NCBI RefSeq assembly: GCF_014205055.1
Contig: NZ_JACHMS010000001.1
Span: 310,001-374,000, forward strand
Direction: 5' to 3'
Source of the DNA: Streptomyces luteogriseus
GTDB taxonomy: Bacteria > Actinomycetota > Actinomycetes > Streptomycetales > Streptomycetaceae
Length of the DNA: 64,000 nucleotides
In this document: one piece after another, positions 9,377-17,238 of the stretch
Layout of the letters: every line of letters starts with the position of its first letter
Numbering within the stretch: the first letter of the stretch is position 1
The notes under the pieces: generated by a model
Told to the model about the DNA's origin: nothing
Seen by the model: only the letters and a program-made list of their open reading frames with translations
Database searches by the model: none
Program-made: the position numbers and the translations under genes

Positions 9377-10477
9377 TCACTCCCGCGCCAGCAACGCGTA
9401 CGCGGAGGCGACGAACGGGTCGTGGGCGCGGAAGCGGCGAGTGCAGACGGCGGCCAATGCCGTGCCGGTGTCGGGGCGGAATCCGAGGAACGCCTGCTGG
9501 CCCAGGGTCGCGCCGCTGTGGAAGTACAGCGGTCCACCGTCGGTGGGGTGACGGAACCAGGCGACGGTGTGCACATGCCGGTGCGTCAGGCCCCTGCGGA
9601 GCACGGGCCGGCGCACCGCGCGCAGGACGGGCGCGAGGTCCGGTGGCGCCTCGCCCGGGTACAGGTGGGCCTCCAGGAAGGCGAGCAGGTCGTACGGCGT
9701 GGCGCGTACGGCACCGGCCGCCTGGAAGCCGCCCGCGTCGAAGGGGGGCACGGGTGTCTCGCCGTCCCTGCCGTGTCCGACGGCGTCGAGCCCCGAGTCG
9801 TCCGCGCGCAGGGTCGTGCCGTCGAGGCCGAGCGGGCGCAGCACCCGGTCGGTGACGAGGTCCTCCCACGGTGTGCCGGTCGCGGCCGCCAGGGCGTGTC
9901 CGAGGACTGCGACGCCGTAGTTGGAGTAGCGCCATCGGGTGCCGGGGCGCTGCCGTTGCCGGTGGCGCAGGTAGGCGTCGACGACCCGGGCGGCCGGGAA
10001 GCGGGCGTAGGGGTTGGTGCGCCAGGCGGGCAGGCCCCGGAGGAAGAAGCCGGCCGGGAGGGCGGGCAGTCCGGAGGTGTGGGTGATCAGGTGGGCGAGC
10101 GTCACCGGGGTCGCGCCGGCGGGCCGTCCGGCGTCCAGGAGGGCGGTGGCCGGTTCGCCTCCGGACAGCGTGCCGGCGTGGATCAGCCGGGCCAGGAGCA
10201 GGCCGGTGAACGTCTTGGTGGCCGAGCCGATCTCGTAGCGCAGGTCCTCGCGGGGCAGCGTCGGGGGCGGGGCGGTGCCGCCGCTCAGGACGGTGCGGTG
10301 GCCGTGGCGCGACAGGGCGAAGACGACGTCGGGGGCGTCGGACGCGGTGACGGCGTCCGCGAGCAGCCGGTCGTCCGGGAGGACTTCGGCGTGCGGGACG
10401 ACCGGTGTCCGGATCGGGTCCTCGGCGTCGGGCGGTCCGGGTGCGCCCGGCCACGGGGTCGGCAGGCGGGTCGTCAT
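9377..10477 (-). CDS. Beta-lactamase-fold serine hydrolase, last gene of RiPP-like cassette
   Basis: 366 residues without signal peptide. It has the penicillin-recognising signature SATK (SxxK, nucleophile Ser), YSN (YxN) and HSG in the KTG position. HxG is found in esterases, D-aminopeptidases and the PBP-type thioesterases that cyclise peptides. That makes a hydrolase or acyl-transfer role more likely than beta-lactam resistance. The start overlaps the stop of the preceding gene by ATGA, as final member of a five-gene chain beginning with a small peptide at 13205. Peptidase or cyclase action on that peptide is inference. Confidence 0.85.
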   Translation of the reverse strand: MTTRLPTPWPGAPGPPDAEDPIRTPVVPHAEVLPDDRLLADAVTASDAPDVVFALSRHGHRTVLSGGTAPPPTLPREDLRYEIGSATKTFTGLLLARLIHAGTLSGGEPATALLDAGRPAGATPVTLAHLITHTSGLPALPAGFFLRGLPAWRTNPYARFPAARVVDAYLRHRQRQRPGTRWRYSNYGVAVLGHALAAATGTPWEDLVTDRVLRPLGLDGTTLRADDSGLDAVGHGRDGETPVPPFDAGGFQAAGAVRATPYDLLAFLEAHLYPGEAPPDLAPVLRAVRRPVLRRGLTHRHVHTVAWFRHPTDGGPLYFHSGATLGQQAFLGFRPDTGTALAAVCTRRFRAHDPFVASAYALLARE

Positions 10478-11391
10478 GACGCGTGCGCCAGTCCGGAGAG
10501 GGCCCGGGAGGTGGCCAGGACCGAGGCGAAGGCGGCGACCAGCGTCGGGTGGTAGACGATGTCGAACACCTCGTCGGGGGTGCCCTCGGGCATCGTGCGG
10601 ATCGCCGGCATCGCTCCGTCGGGCTGCTGCGCCGCGGCGAAGGCCTGCCAGGCGCGTTCGTCCAGGGTGGGGCGGGGCAGACAGGCGTCGATCACGAGGA
10701 GTTCACCGAGCAGGTCCCAGCGCTCCAGGTCCAGCCAGTCGTCGATCCAGACGGGCAGCCAGGTGGCGAGGTAGTCGGCGATGTCGGGCGGCAGACCGTC
10801 CGGATTCTCGCCCCAGTCGGTGAGGTGGAAGACGGTGTGGGTGATGTCGTAGGCGATGTGGCCCTCGACGGTCCAGGGTTCCGGGGTGCGGGCCAGCCAG
10901 GTCGCGCCCACGAGGTCGGCCTCGGGCGGTCGCGGTGTGAGGCCGTAGCGGCGCTGGAACGCCGCGAGGCCGAGCCGCCGGGTCGGGGTCGTCTCGAACG
11001 CGGTCCAGCTGTCCAGCCGGTGGTTCAGCAGGGCGGCCCGCTCGACGTCGGGCCGGCTGTAGCCCAGTTCCTTGAAGGGGAGGTACACCTCGAACGGGAT
11101 GGGTGAGATGGGTTCCGTCCGCTGCCCGCGGACCAGCATGGTGCCGCCGTCGAGGGTCTCGCGCCAGGCGTGGTCGAGCAGTTGGCGTGCGAGCTGGGCC
11201 TGGCGTGAGCCGGCCACTCCCTCGCGGAACAGCACCTTGCAGATCAGGGCCAGTTCACCGACGGGCTTGAAGCGCTCCAGGAAGCCGATCTCGGGGTCCA
11301 CGTCGGGTTCCAGGCGGAAACCGTCCCGGTGGGCCCACAGCCATTCGATGGCGCCCACTCCGACGGTGTGGATCAGGCGGGTGTCGGTCAT
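10474..11391 (-). CDS. Unknown helical protein A, paralogue of the next gene
   Basis: 305 residues from ATG 11391. I do not recognise a named family. It shares an ordered set of motifs with the gene at 11388-12299: PTRRLG, TWL....PEPWT, THxVFHLTDWG, a block D...YLATWLPVWxDxxLD and WDLLGELL. Near the C-terminus AAAQQPDGAMP resembles the repeat turn of alpha/alpha-toroid proteins such as terpenoid cyclases or LanC-like folds. The conserved TH..FH cluster could bind a metal or be catalytic. Both ends overlap neighbours by ATGA. Confidence 0.75.
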   Translation of the reverse strand: MTDTRLIHTVGVGAIEWLWAHRDGFRLEPDVDPEIGFLERFKPVGELALICKVLFREGVAGSRQAQLARQLLDHAWRETLDGGTMLVRGQRTEPISPIPFEVYLPFKELGYSRPDVERAALLNHRLDSWTAFETTPTRRLGLAAFQRRYGLTPRPPEADLVGATWLARTPEPWTVEGHIAYDITHTVFHLTDWGENPDGLPPDIADYLATWLPVWIDDWLDLERWDLLGELLVIDACLPRPTLDERAWQAFAAAQQPDGAMPAIRTMPEGTPDEVFDIVYHPTLVAAFASVLATSRALSGLAHAS

Positions 11392-12299
11392 ACCGGTGCT
11401 CCTTGTCCGGCGGTGAGTGCCGCCGCGAAGGCCGCCATGAGGGTGGAGTGGTAGTGGTGCGTGAAGTACTGCTCCGGGTCTGCCGGGTCCCCCTCCTCGG
11501 GGAGTGCGCCGGACGCGTCCTGAGCCGCCGCGATCCGCTCCCAGGCGCCGGCCGGTACGGCGTCGTCCGGCAGGCCGGGCACGCTCGCGGCCACGGCGAG
11601 CAGTTCGCACGACAGGTCCCACATCCGGGCGTCCAGGCAGGTGTCGAGCCAGGCGGGCAGCCAGTGGGCGAGGTAGGAGGTCAGGTCGCAGGGGACTCCC
11701 CCGGCCGCTCGTCCCCAGTCGGTGAGGTGGAAGACGACGTGGGTGAGCGCGTACCCGGCGGACCGCTCGAAGGTCCAGGGTTCGGGCAGGCCGCCCAGCC
11801 AGGTGCGGCGCAGCACCTGCTCGCCGGGCGCGTCCCGGTGAATACCGCCCCGTTCCTCGGCCTTGAGGACGCCCAGGCGGCGGGTCGGTTCCTGCTCGGT
11901 GAGCCGCCAGCCGCGGGTGCGGGCGACGGTGGCGGTGGCGGCTTCGTAGGCGGGGTGCCGGAATCCGGCCGCGGCCAGGGCGGCGTAGACCTCCAGAGGG
12001 TAGGTGGCGAAGGGTTCCAGCCGTTGCAGCAGGAGGAACAGCTCGCCGTCGCCGGTCTGCCGCCAGGCGAAGGCCAGCAGATCGGACGCGCAGGTGTGCA
12101 GGGGGTCGGCGGGGGGTGTCGCCCGGGTGACGCTCGCGCAGACCTGTGCCAGTTCGCCGAGCGGCTTCCAGGTGCCGTTGACCTGGCCGTCGGCGGACAG
12201 CGCGTCCTCGCCGAGGGCGAAGTCCGCGCGGTGCGCGGCCGCCCAGGCCAGCGCGGCCCGCGCCACCTGCCGGATCTCCGTGGCCTGTGTCGTCGTCAC
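11388..12299 (-). CDS. Unknown helical protein B, paralogue of the 10474-11391 gene
   Basis: 303 residues from GTG 12299. The GTG forms a GTGA overlap with the upstream stop, which decides the start. It has the same motif order as its paralogue: PTRRLG, RTWLGGLPEPWTFE, THVVFHLTDWG, DLTSYLAHWLPAWLD, MWDLSCELL and a toroid-like IAAAQDASGALPEEG near the end. The two are diverged beyond these blocks, so this is an old duplication or a heteromeric pair. No signal peptide or membrane segment. Function unknown; part of the peptide cassette. Confidence 0.75.
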   Translation of the reverse strand: MTTTQATEIRQVARAALAWAAAHRADFALGEDALSADGQVNGTWKPLGELAQVCASVTRATPPADPLHTCASDLLAFAWRQTGDGELFLLLQRLEPFATYPLEVYAALAAAGFRHPAYEAATATVARTRGWRLTEQEPTRRLGVLKAEERGGIHRDAPGEQVLRRTWLGGLPEPWTFERSAGYALTHVVFHLTDWGRAAGGVPCDLTSYLAHWLPAWLDTCLDARMWDLSCELLAVAASVPGLPDDAVPAGAWERIAAAQDASGALPEEGDPADPEQYFTHHYHSTLMAAFAAALTAGQGAPV

Positions 12300-12997
12300 A
12301 CCGGTGCTCCGGTGCGCAGCCGGCGTGCCGCCCACACCTGGAGTTCGACGAGCGGGTCGTGGCCGCCCATGAGTTCCACGAAGTCCAGGCCCGCTTCGAG
12401 TCCCAGGGTGCCGGGGACGCCGTGCAGCAGGGTGAGCCAGCGGCCCGCGCCGGCGGCCTGCCGCCAGTCCCTGCGGCGCACCGCCCGTACGAAGCCCCGG
12501 GCGACGTCCACGGGACGGCCCTGTGCCGTGCGGGCCACGGCACTGTCCTCGCCGGGCAGGGCGAGGGGGGCCAGCACCGCCAGTTGATGGGTCAGGACCT
12601 GCCAGCTCGCGTCGTCGAGCCACGCGGCGCCGGGTTCCGTGCCGTCGGCGGTTCCGGCGGCGGACGGCGGGTCCAGTCGGCGCAGGGTGCGCGCCATGGC
12701 CCAGTGGCTCCACAGCACGGTGGGTGCCGCGTCGGCGCGGGGCGGGAAGGACTCCACGGACTTGCGGTACACGGCGAGTTCGTCCGGGTCGGGCGGGGTG
12801 CCCAGCAGGACGGCCGGCAGCAGCGCGTCGGCTCCCAGCACGCGGACGGCCGCGAGTGCGAGGCCTCCCTCCTCCACGTCGACCGGCCCGGGGGCGGCCG
12901 CTCGCGCGTGGTCTCCGCCCCGGAGGGCGGAGACCACACTGGAGGCGAGGTCCTGCACCGCGCCCTGCAAGAGGGTCGAAGTGCCAGACTGCTCCAT
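12296..12997 (-). CDS. Unknown protein following the small peptide gene
   Basis: 233 residues, mainly helical and rich in Ala, Leu and Arg. GGGAG lies upstream of ATG 12997. It is the first large gene after the 62-residue peptide (19-bp gap) and is coupled by GTGA to the next gene. A tryptophan-rich middle (VLWSHWAMARTL, ASWQVLTHQL) and a C-terminal block GLDFVELMGGHDPLVELQVW recall, without clear homology, the helical pattern of the two downstream paralogues. No known RiPP enzyme motif is visible. Confidence 0.7.
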   Translation of the reverse strand: MEQSGTSTLLQGAVQDLASSVVSALRGGDHARAAAPGPVDVEEGGLALAAVRVLGADALLPAVLLGTPPDPDELAVYRKSVESFPPRADAAPTVLWSHWAMARTLRRLDPPSAAGTADGTEPGAAWLDDASWQVLTHQLAVLAPLALPGEDSAVARTAQGRPVDVARGFVRAVRRRDWRQAAGAGRWLTLLHGVPGTLGLEAGLDFVELMGGHDPLVELQVWAARRLRTGAPV

Positions 12998-13016
12998 TGA
13001 CTACTCCCGTCGATCG

Positions 13017-13205
13017 CTAGCCCTTCTTCGGGCGCGGGGTCGGCGGCGACAGCAGCAGCTTGGTTGCCCCGGAGGACAGTGCCAGTGCCGCGCACTCGCG
13101 GCTGTCGCGGTAGACGCCGTCGAGTTCGGTCGGGTCGAGCGCCGCCTCGATGTCGACACTCGGAACGCCGGTCAGTTCCTCGATGACCTTTTCCTTGGAA
13201 GGCAT
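13017..13205 (-). CDS. Small peptide, possible RiPP precursor, 62 residues
   Basis: ATG 13205 is preceded by a strong AAGGAG at 9 bases; the frame continues 20 codons upstream without such a site. Residues 1-36 are acidic and helical, with KEKVIEELTGVPSVDIEAAL then DPTELDGVYR, like a leader recognised by enzymes. Residues 37-62 (ECAALALSSGATKLLLSPPT then PRPKKG) are hydrophobic, then Ser/Thr/Pro, then basic, and contain the only cysteine. No signal peptide or double-Gly site. It heads a coupled operon of three unknown proteins and a serine hydrolase. A precursor role is inferred from size, leader-like look and position. Confidence 0.65.
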   Translation of the reverse strand: MPSKEKVIEELTGVPSVDIEAALDPTELDGVYRDSRECAALALSSGATKLLLSPPTPRPKKG

Positions 13206-13410
13206 AGCACCATCTCCTTGAGCTGTGTGAGTACCTTCACCTTCCGGATCACCGGAATCGGACAAAGCATGCCAACTTTCTCAGAATTCACTTAAATAAC
13301 TTCTTCAACATCTCACGCACGAGCGTTCGCTCCGCGTGGCGGTGTGACTGGTTCGGCTCCGGCTGGGGAACCCGGCGAGCGCTGTACCCACCGACTCCCT
13401 GGAGAGGGCC

Positions 13411-13944
13411 ATGAGTCTGTTGCGTGTGCTCGGCCGCCCCATGCTGGCCTCGATGTTCCTCGCGGGCGGCATGAACTCCGTCCGCGACCCGAAACAGGTC
13501 GCCGACGCCGCCGAGCCTGTCGTCCAGCCCGTCACCGAGCGCATCCCGGCACTGCCGGACCGCACCGAGCAGGTCGTACGGCTCAGCGGCGCCGTTCAGG
13601 TCGTCGCGGGGCTGATGCTGGCCACAGGCCGCATGCCGCGCCCGGCCGCGCTGGCCATCGCGGCCACGCTGGTGCCCACGACACTGGCGGGACACCGCTT
13701 CTGGGAGGCGGAGGACCCCGAGGAGCGGGCACAGCAGCGCATCCACTTCTTCAAAAACCTGTCCATGCTCGGGGGACTGCTGATCGCGGCCGACGACACC
13801 GGCGCCCGCCCTTCGGTGGTGTGGCGCGGTACGCACGCCGCGCGCGGTGTGCGGCGCGATGCCGCTCTGGTGCGCCGCTCCGTGCGCGCCACCGCACGGC
13901 CGGCCGCCGCGGCCGGGCGGGTCCGGGCCAAGCTCCCCGCCTGA
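13411..13944 (+). CDS. DoxX family membrane protein
   Basis: 177 residues with the DoxX N-terminus (LGRPMLASMFLAGGMNSVRDP) and hydrophobic segments at about residues 65-80, 88-104 and 120-135 (FFKNLSMLGGLLIAAD). The C-terminal 40 residues are Arg/Ala rich and cytosolic. DoxX proteins are small integral membrane proteins linked to redox or thiol stress. It is transcribed away from the peptide cassette, and a hemerythrin gene follows after 77 bp. Confidence 0.85.
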   Translation: MSLLRVLGRPMLASMFLAGGMNSVRDPKQVADAAEPVVQPVTERIPALPDRTEQVVRLSGAVQVVAGLMLATGRMPRPAALAIAATLVPTTLAGHRFWEAEDPEERAQQRIHFFKNLSMLGGLLIAADDTGARPSVVWRGTHAARGVRRDAALVRRSVRATARPAAAAGRVRAKLPA

Positions 13945-14021
13945 GCCGCCGATTCGGCACCGGCGGGACCACACGTCAACCCCATGGGCCCGCGAGGACC
14001 CGAGCGCTGGAGGTGAAGGAC

Positions 14022-14585
14022 ATGGGACACGGAGGAAACGTCATCGACGAGCTGGTGACCGATCACCACGAGGTCGAGGAGATGTTCGGCAGGATCGAGG
14101 CCCTGCCGTCCGGCCACAAGGACCGCAAGGTGTACGCCGACCAGGTCACGATGGAGCTCGTACGGCACTCGGTGGCCGAGGAGGCCTACCTGTACCCGGC
14201 CGTACGCGAGCACGTGGCGGGTGGGGACGCCCTCGCCGACCAGGAGCTCAAGGACCACGCCACGGCCGAGCAGATCATGAAGGATCTGGAGGGCTGTGAC
14301 GCCGCCGACGCCGACTTCGACCGGCTGATGGGCATGCTGATGAGCGAGATCCGCTCGCACATCGCCGACGAGGAGGGCAACCTCTTCCCCCGGTTGCGGC
14401 AGGCCTGTCCGATGGACACGCTCAACGAGCTGGGCGACAAGGTGCGCAAGGCGAAGAAGACCGCCCCGACCCGGCCGCATCCGGCGGCTCCCGACACGCC
14501 TCCGGCGAACAAGCTCCTGGCTCCGGGCACCGGGATGGTGGACCGGTTGCGTGACGCGCTGAGCGGCCGGGGCAAGTTCGAGTAG
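14022..14585 (+). CDS. Hemerythrin/HHE domain protein
   Basis: 187 residues from ATG 14022 (GGAGGTGAAGG upstream). The four-helix HHE pattern of metal ligands is visible: ELVTDHHEVEEMF, VRHSVAEEAYLYP, LKDHATAEQIMKDL and SHIADEEGNLFPRL. Such proteins bind a di-iron site and sense or bind oxygen, NO or redox state. The C-terminal 50 residues are Pro/Ala rich. A strong terminator follows. Confidence 0.88.
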   Translation: MGHGGNVIDELVTDHHEVEEMFGRIEALPSGHKDRKVYADQVTMELVRHSVAEEAYLYPAVREHVAGGDALADQELKDHATAEQIMKDLEGCDAADADFDRLMGMLMSEIRSHIADEEGNLFPRLRQACPMDTLNELGDKVRKAKKTAPTRPHPAAPDTPPANKLLAPGTGMVDRLRDALSGRGKFE

Positions 14586-14602
14586 GCCCCTCTCCGCGCG
14601 GT

Positions 14603-14639
14603 GCGGGGCCCGTCACCCCTTCCGGGAGACGGGCCCCGC
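14603..14639 (+). terminator. Terminator after the hemerythrin gene
   Basis: Perfect 12-bp stem GCGGGGCCCGTC / GACGGGCCCCGC, 13-base loop, followed by TTT. Confidence 0.85.
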
Positions 14640-14640
14640 T

Positions 14641-14735
14641 TTCGTGTGCGTGGGGCCGAGAGGCTTCGTGTGCGTGGGGCCGAGAGGCTTCGTGTGCGTG
14701 GGGCCGAGAGGCTTCATCTCTGTGGGGCGAGAGGC
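14641..14735. repeat. Minisatellite A, 24-bp unit, about 4 copies
   Basis: Three identical contiguous 24-bp units (14641-14664, 14665-14688, 14689-14712; unit starts TTCGTGTGCGTGGGG and ends GAGAGGC) plus a degenerate 23-bp copy at 14713-14735. There are no spacers, so it is not CRISPR. It lies between the hemerythrin terminator and the stop of the glycosyltransferase gene. Identity between copies suggests recent slippage or expansion. Confidence 0.9.
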
Positions 14736-14739
14736 CGTG

Positions 14740-15813
14740 TCATGACCGCAGCGGTTCCCTGACCGCCGGGCGGGGCCCGGGCGCAGGCTCACCGCTCCCG
14801 AACGGGGTCTGCGGCCGGGCCCTGCGGTGCACGAGCCACCCGCGCAGCCAGTGCCAGGTCGCGGCGGGCGGGACGAGGGCACTGGTCACCGTCATGGTGA
14901 GCACCTCGTCGCGGGTTCCCGGGCCGGGCATGACGCGGGCCAGGGCGAACTCGGTGGTGCCGGCCAGCCACAGGGCGGCGCAGGCCGTGGCGGCCCGGTG
15001 CCGGCCGAGCAGGGCGCAGCCGAGGGCGGTCACCCCCGCTCCGGTCACGGCCAGATGCAGGGGCAGGCGCCCGCGTGGGGTCTCCGCCCGGCGCCACCAG
15101 TGCCGGCCGTGCAGCCGGGTCATCAGCACGTCGTCGGCGTTGCCGGCCTGGAGCCGGACGGAGCTCCAGCGCCCGGCCTCCCGCACGGGGTGGGTGGTGG
15201 TACGCCGGCCGCCGGTCAGCGTCCAGCCGGCGTCGAGCATGCGCAGAGCGAGGTCGGCGTCCTCCCGGAAGGCCTGCCCGAAGCGTTCGTCGAATCCCCC
15301 GGTGGCCACCAGGGCGGTGCGGCGGTACGCCGTGTCGGCGGTGATCCATCGGGCGCCGGCGAGTCCGGCCGTGTCGCGTTCCCAGTCCGTGGGGCGCCGG
15401 TCGGCGGGCAGGGGCACGTCGACGCGGGCGGTGCTCCCCGCGGTGCGCCCGGTCGCCGCGGCCAGGTCCAGAGTCAGGTCGTCGCCCCAGGTGGGGCCGG
15501 GGACGACATCGTCCTCGAGGAAGACGATCCAGGGCACGTCACCGGCGGCCCGCCAGCCGAGGTTGCGGGCCGCGGCGGGTCCGCGCGCGCCGCCGGGCAC
15601 GACGACGGTGCGCTCGCGCAAGGAGTGCGGGACGGCGGCGGTGAGGGGTGTCCGGGCCGCCTCGGGCCGGTCGTCGACGAGCACCACCCGGACCGGGCCG
15701 GGCCCGGTGGCCTCGGCGAGGGCGTGCAGGCAGACTCTCAGTCCGGGACCGCCGAGGGTGGGGACCACGACGGCGTACTCGACGTCCCCGGCGAGGGCGG
15801 GGAGTCGGATCAT
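14740..15813 (-). CDS. Family 2 glycosyltransferase
   Basis: 357 residues. The GT-A core has YAVVVPTLGGPGL at the start, VVLVDDRPEA, ARNLGWRAAG and the acidic metal-binding motif FLEDDVVPG. A second acidic block, GQAFREDADLALRML, sits where GT2 enzymes hold the catalytic base. Residues 250-320 contain hydrophobic segments, so it is probably membrane-associated. It likely transfers a sugar to a cell-surface or lipid-linked acceptor. It lies downstream of a sugar-nucleotide epimerase on the same strand. Confidence 0.85.
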   Translation of the reverse strand: MIRLPALAGDVEYAVVVPTLGGPGLRVCLHALAEATGPGPVRVVLVDDRPEAARTPLTAAVPHSLRERTVVVPGGARGPAAARNLGWRAAGDVPWIVFLEDDVVPGPTWGDDLTLDLAAATGRTAGSTARVDVPLPADRRPTDWERDTAGLAGARWITADTAYRRTALVATGGFDERFGQAFREDADLALRMLDAGWTLTGGRRTTTHPVREAGRWSSVRLQAGNADDVLMTRLHGRHWWRRAETPRGRLPLHLAVTGAGVTALGCALLGRHRAATACAALWLAGTTEFALARVMPGPGTRDEVLTMTVTSALVPPAATWHWLRGWLVHRRARPQTPFGSGEPAPGPRPAVREPLRS

Positions 15814-15929
15814 CGCGGGGCTCCGGCGTCGTCGGGCCGGCAGCCGGGCAGGGCGGCGACGGGCCGCCCGTCGGTCACCAGGGCGTCGGCAGGGTCGTGG
15901 AGGAAGGCTCTGGTTCCGGGGATGCGCAT
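15810..15929 (-). CDS. Short ORF coupled to the glycosyltransferase, doubtful
   Basis: 39 codons from ATG 15929, ending in an ATGA overlap with the glycosyltransferase start. A weak AAAGG lies about 10 bases upstream. No family recognised. It may be a real small gene, the C-terminal remnant of a lost gene, or chance. The 24-bp minisatellite immediately upstream keeps this frame open to 16127, which argues for caution. Confidence 0.3.
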   Translation of the reverse strand: MRIPGTRAFLHDPADALVTDGRPVAALPGCRPDDAGAPR

Positions 15930-15945
15930 GGGGAGACGGGCCTTT

Positions 15946-16065
15946 CGGCGGTCGGGAGACACCGGGATGTGGTGGTCGGGAAACACCCGGACGTGGCGGT
16001 CGGGAAACCCGGGGACACGGCGGTCGGGAGCGACCAGGACGTGGCGGTGCGGGAAGCCCGGGTGG
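15946..16065. repeat. Minisatellite B, 24-bp unit, 5 diverged copies
   Basis: Five contiguous 24-bp units starting at 15946, 15970, 15994, 16018 and 16042, each beginning YGGYGGTCGGGA (last copy one base different) and ending near CCGGGAYG. Copies are 70-85 percent alike by eye. The array ends at the stop of the epimerase gene. It has the same period as the array at 14641 but an unrelated sequence. Confidence 0.85.
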
Positions 16066-17031
16066 TCACTCCTCGGTAGGGGCCTCGCGGAACCAGGCGA
16101 TCGTGCGACGCAGCCCCTCCTCGGCACGCACCTGCGGGTCCCAGCCGAGCTTGTCGCGGGCCAGCGTGATGTCCGGGCAGCACACGGCCGGGTCGTCCAC
16201 GGGGCGGTCGATGTGGCGGATCTCCGAGGACGACTCGGCGAGTTCGACGACCAGGCGCGCCAGGTCGAGCATGGTGATCTCGGTCGGGTTGCCGATGTTG
16301 ACGGGGCCGCGCATGCCGTGGGCGGCGGCGGCGAGGATGCCGCGCACGGTGTCGTCGACGTAGCACAGCGACCGGGTCTGACGGCCGTCGCCGGTCACGG
16401 TGAGCGGATCGCCGGCGAGGGCCTGCCGTACGAAGGTCGGCACGGCCCGGCCGTCGTGGCCGCGCATCCGGGGGCCGTAGGTGGTGAACAGCCGCACGAT
16501 GCAGGTGTCGGTGCCCCGGGCGTCGGCGTGGGCGGTGGTCAGTGCCTCACCGAAGCGCTTGGCCTCGTCGTGGCAGCTGCGCGGGCCGACCGGGTTGACG
16601 TTGCCCCAGTAGCGCTCGTCCTGGGGGTTCTGCCGCGGGTCGCCGTAGACCCCGGAGGCCGAGGCGAGGACGAAGCGGGCGCCGGAGGAGTGCGCGAGGT
16701 CCAGGGCGTTGCGGGTGCCGGTGCTGCCGGTCTCCAGGGTGTGCAGCGGCAGGCGCTGGTAGTCCGCCGGGGACTCGGGGGAGGCGAAGTGCAGGACGAG
16801 GTCCGGCGGCCGCTTGATCCGCAGGCCCTCGGCGACGTCGGCCTGGACGAGCGTGAAGCCGGGCTGTTCGAGCAGCGGCGAAATGTTCTCGGGCCGGCCG
16901 CTGCTGAAGTCGTCCACGCAGGTGACGGCCGCGCCCGCGCCCAGCAGGGCGGCGCACAGATGGGAGCCGACGAACCCGGCGCCGCCGGTGACGACGGCGT
17001 GCTCCCAGTTCCGCGAGAGGGCGGTGGTCAT
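16066..17031 (-). CDS. NAD-dependent sugar epimerase/dehydratase, UDP-glucuronate decarboxylase-like
   Basis: 321 residues. An extended SDR with the Rossmann motif TGGAGFVGSHL at 15-25, DDFSSGRPENI (typical of the UXS branch) at 40-50, ASASGVYGDP and CYVDDTVRGI. The catalytic position that is normally Tyr in YxxxK reads His154 (SCHDEAK), with Lys158 kept. That may lower or change activity. It probably prepares a UDP-sugar for the glycosyltransferase downstream. ATG 17031 is preceded by GGAGAGACCGAC. Confidence 0.85.
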   Translation of the reverse strand: MTTALSRNWEHAVVTGGAGFVGSHLCAALLGAGAAVTCVDDFSSGRPENISPLLEQPGFTLVQADVAEGLRIKRPPDLVLHFASPESPADYQRLPLHTLETGSTGTRNALDLAHSSGARFVLASASGVYGDPRQNPQDERYWGNVNPVGPRSCHDEAKRFGEALTTAHADARGTDTCIVRLFTTYGPRMRGHDGRAVPTFVRQALAGDPLTVTGDGRQTRSLCYVDDTVRGILAAAAHGMRGPVNIGNPTEITMLDLARLVVELAESSSEIRHIDRPVDDPAVCCPDITLARDKLGWDPQVRAEEGLRRTIAWFREAPTEE

Positions 17032-17238
17032 GTCGGTCTCTCCTCCGTCGGCGGCGGCGCGGCGCGACGGTCGCGCCCCGGGCCCGCGAACAGGGGCCGC
17101 AGGGCCGTCGAGCCACGCCCAGCCTCCGCCGACCGTGCGGACACGGCACGGCCGCGTAGGTCAAACCGGTGAGTCACGGAGGGTGAGAGACGCGGGAGGA
17201 GGAGCCCGTGCGGGTCGGGTCCGGTCGCGCGGGGTGGG

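Noticed and set aside
9377..10477. Beta-lactam resistance gene
   Set aside because: No signal peptide, HSG replaces KTG, and it is coupled to a peptide cassette; a beta-lactamase role is unlikely.
10474..12543. A single 689-codon minus-strand frame as one gene
   Set aside because: Only the part from ATG 11391 is protein-like. The upstream part is in the wrong frame for the paralogous gene, whose own GTG start and overlap fit better.
14641..14735. CRISPR array
   Set aside because: The 24-bp units are contiguous with no spacers and no cas genes are present; the same holds for the array at 15946.
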